Shown in pieces: positions 59,745-64,000 of a stretch of 64,000 nucleotides of DNA. Position numbers and translations under genes: made by a program. This stretch comes from an uncultured Muribaculaceae bacterium. Lineage in GTDB: Bacteria; Bacteroidota; Bacteroidia; Bacteroidales; Muribaculaceae. The first letter of the stretch is position 1. The number at the start of each line of letters is the position of its first letter. A model generated the notes under the pieces. The model made no database searches, was not told where the DNA came from, and was given only the letters and a program-made list of their open reading frames with translations. The DNA is taken from positions 11,462-75,461 of the forward strand of contig CAJTXL010000015.1 in assembly GCA_910583525.1 (NCBI GenBank), in the 5' to 3' direction.

Positions 59745-60320
59745 TTATAATTGCTTTATGACGCGTGCCGGGTTGCCGGCCACGACAGCGCGCGGCGGCA
59801 CGTCTTTCGTCACTACGCTGGCCGCTCCTATTGTTGCACCGTCGCCTATGGTGACGCCCGGTAATATTGTGACACCTCCGCCAATCCATACATCGTTGCC
59901 TATGGTCACTCCTTCCGCCCATTCCCTTCCGTCGCGGCGTTCATCGGGTTCTATAGGGTGGCATGCCGTATAGATACTGACATTAGGCCCGATAAACACA
60001 TTGTCGCCTATGTTTACTACGGCCTCGTCGAGAATTGTAAGGTTGAAATTTGCGAAGAATTTATCTCCTACAAATATATTGCAGCCATAGTCGCAGTGGA
60101 AAGGCTGATTTACATATATGTTTCTGCCGCATCGCCCCAATAGGCCGCGGAGAATTTCTTCCATACGGCCCATTTGGTCCGGCGCAAGCTCGTTGAACTC
60201 CCTTATTGCAAGCCTTGTCGCCAGCAATTTTTCGTGGAAAAGATGATGCGAAGCTTCATATACCTCGCCCTTCAACATCCTATCCCATTCTCTGCGGAAT
60301 TTTTCGTCGTCGTTTGCCAT
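59745..60320 (-). CDS. Sugar O-acetyltransferase (maltose/galactoside type)
   Basis: A 191-aa left-handed beta-helix acetyltransferase. The N-terminal mac domain reads MLKGEVYEASHHLFHEKLLA. Hexapeptide repeats follow (NIYVNQPFHCDYGCNIFVGD) with the catalytic His in IYTACHPIEPDERRDGREWA, then GNDVWIGGGVTILPGVTIGD and VVAGNPARVIKQL. It acetylates sugars with acetyl-CoA, most like Maa/LacA; the physiological substrate is unknown. A TACTTTTG element at 60339-60346 is 18 bp upstream. It converges with cdaA over a 19-bp gap. Confidence 0.93.
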   Translation of the reverse strand: MANDDEKFRREWDRMLKGEVYEASHHLFHEKLLATRLAIREFNELAPDQMGRMEEILRGLLGRCGRNIYVNQPFHCDYGCNIFVGDKFFANFNLTILDEAVVNIGDNVFIGPNVSIYTACHPIEPDERRDGREWAEGVTIGNDVWIGGGVTILPGVTIGDGATIGAASVVTKDVPPRAVVAGNPARVIKQL

Positions 60321-60338
60321 AACTAATCATTTAAACAG

Positions 60339-60346
60339 TTGCAAAA
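60339..60346 (-). promoter_or_regulatory. TACTTTTG promoter element of the acetyltransferase gene
   Basis: A TAnnTTTG match on the minus strand, 18 bp before the ATG at 60320. Confidence 0.55.
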
Positions 60347-60510
60347 GTACGATATCCCGGACAATCCGCCAAACCCAATCTCAAATCTCCTTCTCCTCAG
60401 TGGCCAAAAAAATCTGTCCTTTATGAAAACTTATGTTTTTCGGTTCAATCCAAAATTAAGGCGCATAAGAAAGTCGGTGTCGCTGCTATCCAATTATTCT
60501 GGCATAAGCA

Positions 60511-60682
60511 TTGCCCCATTTGGGGCAAACGCCACAGAGTGGCGTAAACAACAATAGACCCGGGCAAGCGCCCCATCGGCGGCGCGTAGCCTGGGTAAAT
60601 AGTTACACAGGCCAAAAGCGCTACAGCGTAGCGCGATAGGGGCGTGGGAACGGAAAATGCGCCGACTTTTCGGCTTGCCCCT
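60511..60682. repeat. Palindrome-rich non-coding element (REP-like)
   Basis: Five inverted repeats stand side by side: TTGCCCCA/TGGGGCAA (60511-60528), CGCCAC-AGA-GTGGCG (60530-60544), ACCCGGGC/GCCTGGGT (60558-60596), GCGCTAC-AGC-GTAGCGC (60618-60634) and AGGGGC/GCCCCT (60638-60682) with an inner GCCGA/TCGGC. No coding frame is convincing. The arrangement recalls REP/BIME elements or a degraded mobile element; GC content is higher than in the AT-rich flanks. Confidence 0.6.
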
Positions 60683-60783
60683 GTCTTTCTGTCTTAAAAA
60701 AACGGCAAAAGCCCATCTGTCCCTATTGTCCTTCTGTATTCAACCTTGTCTACGGTGAAAGAATGTTAAATCAAACCACTCCG

Positions 60784-60815
60784 TTTGCACATTACAGAAA
60801 AACATCCTAATTTTG
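60784..60815 (+). promoter_or_regulatory. Promoter of tRNA-Glu
   Basis: TTTG at 60784-60787 and TAATTTTG at 60808-60815 with exactly 20 bp between them match the full Bacteroides -33/-7 consensus, 16 bp before the tRNA. Confidence 0.82.
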
Positions 60816-60831
60816 TACCGCAAAACAAAAA

Positions 60832-60904
60832 GGCGATTTAGTGTAGTGGCCTAGCACGCCACCCTCTCACGGTGGAGACCAGGGTTCGATTCCCTGATTC
60901 GCTA
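60832..60904 (+). tRNA. tRNA-Glu (anticodon CTC)
   Basis: The 73-nt gene folds into a cloverleaf. The anticodon loop CTCTCAC between GCCACC and GGTGG gives CTC (Glu), and the T-arm is CAGGG-TTCGATT-CCCTG. The acceptor stem GGCGATT pairs with ATTCGCT but has a U-U mismatch at 6-67 and a G-U pair at 1-72. CCA is not encoded (CAA follows). It has a strong promoter and a terminator. Confidence 0.92.
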
Positions 60905-60905
60905 C

Positions 60906-60940
60906 AAAGAGCTACCGAAAAGGCAGCTCTTTTTCTTTTT
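60906..60940 (+). terminator. Terminator of tRNA-Glu
   Basis: AAAGAGCT and AGCTCTTT enclose an 11-base loop and are followed by a T-rich run (TTCTTTTT). It lies directly after the tRNA and 16 bp before the esterase gene start. Confidence 0.82.
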
Positions 60941-60955
60941 ATCCAATCTGATACA

Positions 60956-62878
60956 ATGAAAAAACTGAATCTTTTATTTGCCGCCTTGGCGCTTCTGCCT
61001 CTGGCTTGTTCAACGCATACGGGAGAACCGACAATCTCTTTGCCGGCCTACCTCACCGACAGCATGGTGGTGCAACGGCTCAGCACATTAAAAATCAAAG
61101 GCCATGCCGCCGGCGACGTAAAAATCAAACCGTCGTGGAACAACAAAACATACAATTGCAGCCTTGGCGGCGATTCCACTTTCTTTGTTGAAATCCCGAC
61201 GCCCGAAGCCGGTGGACCGTACACCATAACCCTCTCAGACGGGAAAGGAGTCGACAAAGTGCTTCACGACGTCTATTCCGGAGTAGTTTGGCTCTGTTCT
61301 GGGCAATCAAATATGGAAATGCCAGTCGGAGGCTGGGGCAAAGTGCTCAATTATGAAGCCGAGCTCGACTCTGCCGCGAACCATCCTCTCATACGCCTGC
61401 TACAGATAAACAAGCATATAGCCGTAAAACCAAGTGGCGAGGCGGTCGTGAACATGGGCGGTTGGAGACCGGCTTCGCCGAAAACGGCCTACGACTTTTC
61501 GGCTGTCGCATACTTCTTTGCTCGTGACTTGCAGCGCGAACTCGGCGGCATCCCCCTTGGTGTCATAAATTGTTCATGGAGCGGAACGCCGGCCGAAGCA
61601 TGGACAAGCCTCGGTGGCGTGACCGAAGTCGGCGGTTTTGGTGAGCCGTTGGAAACAATCGGACAAGCACTTGTCGACTCGGCAGCTATGATGGATAAAT
61701 TCAATGCCGATGTAGAGGCATGGCGACGGGCCGTAAAAGAAGATTCTGCCGCAATCGACTATGGTCGGTTCCATAGGGAATGGCCTGTCGTGCATTGTCC
61801 CGGACTTTGGAATATCGACGGACTTGCTGACTTCGACGGCATTGTATACATGCAACGCACTTTTGACATTCCGGCCTCTGTTGCAGGCAAGAAGCTTGAA
61901 CTAAAGTTGGCAAAGATAGACGATGACGATGTAACTTATTTCAATGGCATTAAAATAGGAGAGACGGTAGGGCACAACAAAGACCGCAGTTATATTGTGC
62001 CGGACTCCCTCGTCATGGCCGGCAAGGCGGTCGTGACCGTATCGGTTCGCGATAACGGCAGTGGCGGCGGCATTTATGGCGAGGCCGATAGCCTCTGTGT
62101 GAGCGGCGGCGATTGGCGCTTATCGCTTGCAGGCGATTGGGCTTACTGCAAATCAGCTGGCCCACGTCCTAAATCGCCATTGCACCAAAATCTGCCTACC
62201 GTTCTCTACAACGCAATGCTATATCCGCTCCGCGACATCTCGCTCGACGGTGTGCTGTGGTACCAAGGATGCTCCAATGTCGGTCGTAATGAGCAATATT
62301 CACGGCTGTTCAAGCGTCTTATCGGAGATTGGCGCAGCTTGCTTGGCCGCGAAGACCTGCCATTCTACTTCGTGCAGCTCGCAGGCTATCTCAAGCCCGA
62401 AGAAATACAGCCCGAGTCGGCATGGGCCGCCTTGCGTCAGGCACAGGCCGATGCTCTCGCCCTCGAAAATACGGCAATGGCAAGCGCCATAGACATAGGA
62501 GAGGCCGACGATATCCATCCCAAAAACAAACAGGAAGTGGCACGCCGTCTTTCGCTTGCCGCACTTAAAAATATTTATGGCCGTGCCGATGTCATTGCCG
62601 AAGCACCCAAGGTGGCTTCATCCAAAATCGATAAAAACGAAGCCTGCATAACATTCGACGCTCCCGTGACAATCGATGGCGACGCACCAAAAGGATTCAT
62701 CGTCAAAACAGCCTCCGGCCGCTGGCTCGTGCCACAGGCATCAGTCAAATCCGACACGGAAATTGCGCTTACAGCTCCGTCCGCCATTGTCGAGGTCAAA
62801 TACAGCTGGGCCGATTTCCCCCAAGGAAACCTGAGAGGCGCAACAGCACTCCCTGTATTACCCTTTGCAATAAAATAA
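60956..62878 (+). CDS. Sialate O-acetylesterase-like lipoprotein (SGNH hydrolase)
   Basis: The start at 60956 (MKKLNLLFAALALLPLACST) gives a lipoprotein signal with lipobox LPLAC (Cys18); the frame upstream overlaps the tRNA. The 640-aa protein has the SGNH block WLCSGQSNMEMPVGGW with the nucleophilic Ser, an inserted jelly-roll domain (about 295-390, KLELKLAKIDDDDVTYFNGI) and the catalytic Asp-His in EADDIHPKNKQEVARRL. Such enzymes remove 9-O-acetyl groups from sialic acids or acetyl groups from other glycans. It is alone, between two terminators. Confidence 0.9.
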   Translation: MKKLNLLFAALALLPLACSTHTGEPTISLPAYLTDSMVVQRLSTLKIKGHAAGDVKIKPSWNNKTYNCSLGGDSTFFVEIPTPEAGGPYTITLSDGKGVDKVLHDVYSGVVWLCSGQSNMEMPVGGWGKVLNYEAELDSAANHPLIRLLQINKHIAVKPSGEAVVNMGGWRPASPKTAYDFSAVAYFFARDLQRELGGIPLGVINCSWSGTPAEAWTSLGGVTEVGGFGEPLETIGQALVDSAAMMDKFNADVEAWRRAVKEDSAAIDYGRFHREWPVVHCPGLWNIDGLADFDGIVYMQRTFDIPASVAGKKLELKLAKIDDDDVTYFNGIKIGETVGHNKDRSYIVPDSLVMAGKAVVTVSVRDNGSGGGIYGEADSLCVSGGDWRLSLAGDWAYCKSAGPRPKSPLHQNLPTVLYNAMLYPLRDISLDGVLWYQGCSNVGRNEQYSRLFKRLIGDWRSLLGREDLPFYFVQLAGYLKPEEIQPESAWAALRQAQADALALENTAMASAIDIGEADDIHPKNKQEVARRLSLAALKNIYGRADVIAEAPKVASSKIDKNEACITFDAPVTIDGDAPKGFIVKTASGRWLVPQASVKSDTEIALTAPSAIVEVKYSWADFPQGNLRGATALPVLPFAIK

Positions 62879-62896
62879 CCTGAAAAAAACAGTAAA

Positions 62897-62936
62897 AAAG
62901 ACGGGCGGCGCCAATGATGCACCGCCCGTCTTTTAT
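62897..62936 (+). terminator. Terminator of the esterase gene
   Basis: AAAGACGGGCGG and CCGCCCGTCTTT form a 12-bp perfect stem with a 13-base loop and a T run. It lies 18 bp after the stop codon. Confidence 0.9.
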
Positions 62937-63123
62937 ATTCTTCCACGCCCAATCTTTCAAAAGCCCCTACCGACCTTACAGACTTCAACCTTAAACACCT
63001 TCCCCCCCCAAAAAAAAGTTCTCCTGTACTCCTGTCCAAAAAAGAAAAATCTGACCCTTATGTCCTTCTGTATAAAATCCCGAGATAGGGGAATTTCCAC
63101 AACAACATAGAGCATCGTGTCGC

Positions 63124-63131
63124 TAACTTTG
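63124..63131 (+). promoter_or_regulatory. TAACTTTG element before the last gene
   Basis: A TAnnTTTG match ending 7 bp before the ATG at 63139, so transcription would start close to or at the start codon. No TTTG at -33. Confidence 0.55.
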
Positions 63132-63138
63132 CGCCACG

Positions 63139-64000
63139 ATGAGACTCCTACAGCACACACGACGCCACCCGATACCGCCCCGGCCATATGTCGCCCGTTT
63201 CCGGCGATGGCTCGGACGCCCGATGTCTCGCCTCGAAGCACGCCTCATCGAAGCCCTCGAATACCGCCGCCACCACACCCCCACAGGCCTGCGCACACTC
63301 ATCATCAGCCCCGGCGACAGAATAAACGTCATCCTCGCCGACTACGTCCGCTACCTCGCCACCGCAATCTACCCCAAGCTCCCCACGGCGCTCATCATGC
63401 CGAAACGCTCGCAGGCACGGCAGCTCGCACGCGCCCACATGCCCAAAGACGCATCCGTCACATCAGGCCGCGTCGTCGACCACATCCGCGGCCGCGACAT
63501 CTGCGTCTACCTCATCCTCGACGCCGACCGGATGTCCCACGTCGAAGACACCAACTACCAGTACCAGCGCCGCATCAACGCCGTCGTCGCCGGCACCGTC
63601 CTTCCGGCGCCCCACTGCGCCGTCATCGCCAAAATCTCCACCTCCGCCCCCGTCTATCTCCCCGTCGTAGGCCGCGACGCCTACCTTTATCCGGCCCCCG
63701 ACATACCGCAACCCATATTATATACCTTAACCGAGGTGCCGCCGCCCCGGCAATGCAAACAATGTGGGAACATTCCCAAGGAAAGCCCCACCGGCAACAA
63801 CGCAAGCGGCACCACAAGCTCCCATCCACCCTCTACCAAGCGGGCCGCCACCTCCGCCGCCAAAAGCGAAAACGGTGACAAAAACAAACCGCGAACATTG
63901 ACATACTGCCCACGCATCAGCCCAAGACAGAAGGCCCGAGACAAAGACCCTAACGACCTTAGCGACCTTAAAAACCTTAAAGTCCTTACAGCGTCAAAAA
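63139..64000 (+). CDS. Unrecognised protein, C-terminus beyond the window
   Basis: The frame is open from ATG 63139 to the window end (287 codons). It reads MRLLQHTRRHPIPPRPYVAR and goes on with LEARLIEALEYRRHHTPTGL, RTLIISPGDRINVILADYVR, ARQLARAHMPKDASVTSGRV and DICVYLILDADRMSHVEDTN. A CxxC (CKQCGNIPK) sits near residue 200, followed by a Ser/Thr/Lys-rich tail. Codons are strongly C-ending through the first 190, unlike a random frame, which supports coding. The last codons run into CCTTA-type repeats, so the true stop is probably just outside. I recognise no family. A rival frame in the same place (63117-63878) encodes only Arg/Pro/His-rich nonsense. Confidence 0.7.
   Translation, partial: MRLLQHTRRHPIPPRPYVARFRRWLGRPMSRLEARLIEALEYRRHHTPTGLRTLIISPGDRINVILADYVRYLATAIYPKLPTALIMPKRSQARQLARAHMPKDASVTSGRVVDHIRGRDICVYLILDADRMSHVEDTNYQYQRRINAVVAGTVLPAPHCAVIAKISTSAPVYLPVVGRDAYLYPAPDIPQPILYTLTEVPPPRQCKQCGNIPKESPTGNNASGTTSSHPPSTKRAATSAAKSENGDKNKPRTLTYCPRISPRQKARDKDPNDLSDLKNLKVLTASK

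Larger units (their letters stand above)
60321..60831. other. Intergenic region before tRNA-Glu
   Basis: Besides the palindrome element the 511 bp hold the acetyltransferase promoter and, at the right end, the tRNA promoter. The rest is AT-rich and shows nothing I can assign. The phrase TGTCCTTCTGTAT near 60,730 recurs near 63,061. Confidence 0.6.

Noticed and set aside
63117..63878. A 253-codon frame rich in Arg, Pro and His
   Set aside because: Out-of-frame reading of C-rich codons of the gene at 63139; the composition is typical of a shadow frame.

Overview
The window looks like a Bacteroidales chromosome, probably Muribaculaceae or a close relative. The evidence is the Bacteroides-type promoter signature (TAnnTTTG, sometimes with TTTG 20 bp upstream), a CTnDOT/CTn341-style conjugation module, folP next to cdaA, and Bacteroidales families such as DUF4922, NagX/DUF5009 and DUF1896. 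The family-level placement is inference from gene content only.

Bases 1 to about 33,700 are an integrative conjugative element (conjugative transposon). A partial tyrosine recombinase leaves the window at the left edge. Next comes a tra operon transcribed leftwards from 15,401 to 979 (traA to traQ plus a lysozyme). It encodes a type IV secretion system with a VirB4-like ATPase, a VirB6-like channel protein, VirB10- and VirB9-like core proteins, lipoproteins, a primase and a cell-wall hydrolase. From 15,402 to 16,604 lies a 1.2-kb non-coding block with a striking 24-bp (3 x 8 bp) tandem array and a cluster of palindromes that is the best oriT candidate. The mobilisation genes mobA-mobB-mobC run rightwards from it. 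Then come a DUF3800 cargo gene and an orphan promoter-terminator pair that looks like a small RNA gene. The leftward maintenance and excision block (33,488 to 21,455) holds an integrase, three small DNA-binding proteins, a DUF4099/DUF3945 protein, a shortened type IA topoisomerase-like protein, DUF1896 and a 2,032-aa methylase/MutS-like/helicase fusion. The element ends between the integrase promoter and the dnaK terminator. No rteA/rteB regulators or recognisable antibiotic-resistance genes occur in the window.

Bases 33,700 to 54,000 are core chromosome. dnaK has its own terminator and a sigma-54-like promoter. Upstream of it, and also leftward, is one tightly packed, probably single, operon of eleven genes (53,920 to 35,839), almost all devoted to peptidoglycan recovery: amidase, glycosyltransferase, DUF4922, SpoIID/LytB, AmpG-like permease, NamZ-like muramidase, FAD/Fe-S D-lactate-type dehydrogenase, NagX, MurNAc kinase-like, MurQ and a helicase-exonuclease fusion. 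A coherent reading is that wall fragments are cut, imported, phosphorylated and split by MurQ into GlcNAc-6-P and D-lactate, with the lactate oxidised by the neighbouring dehydrogenase.

Bases 54,054 to 64,000 hold rlmH, divergent from a rightward group nadC, a secreted protein, typA, folP and cdaA. They are followed by a sugar O-acetyltransferase, a palindrome-rich non-coding element, tRNA-Glu(CTC) with a textbook promoter and terminator, a sialate O-acetylesterase-like lipoprotein, and a final unrecognised gene that runs off the window and appears to start with an almost leaderless transcript.
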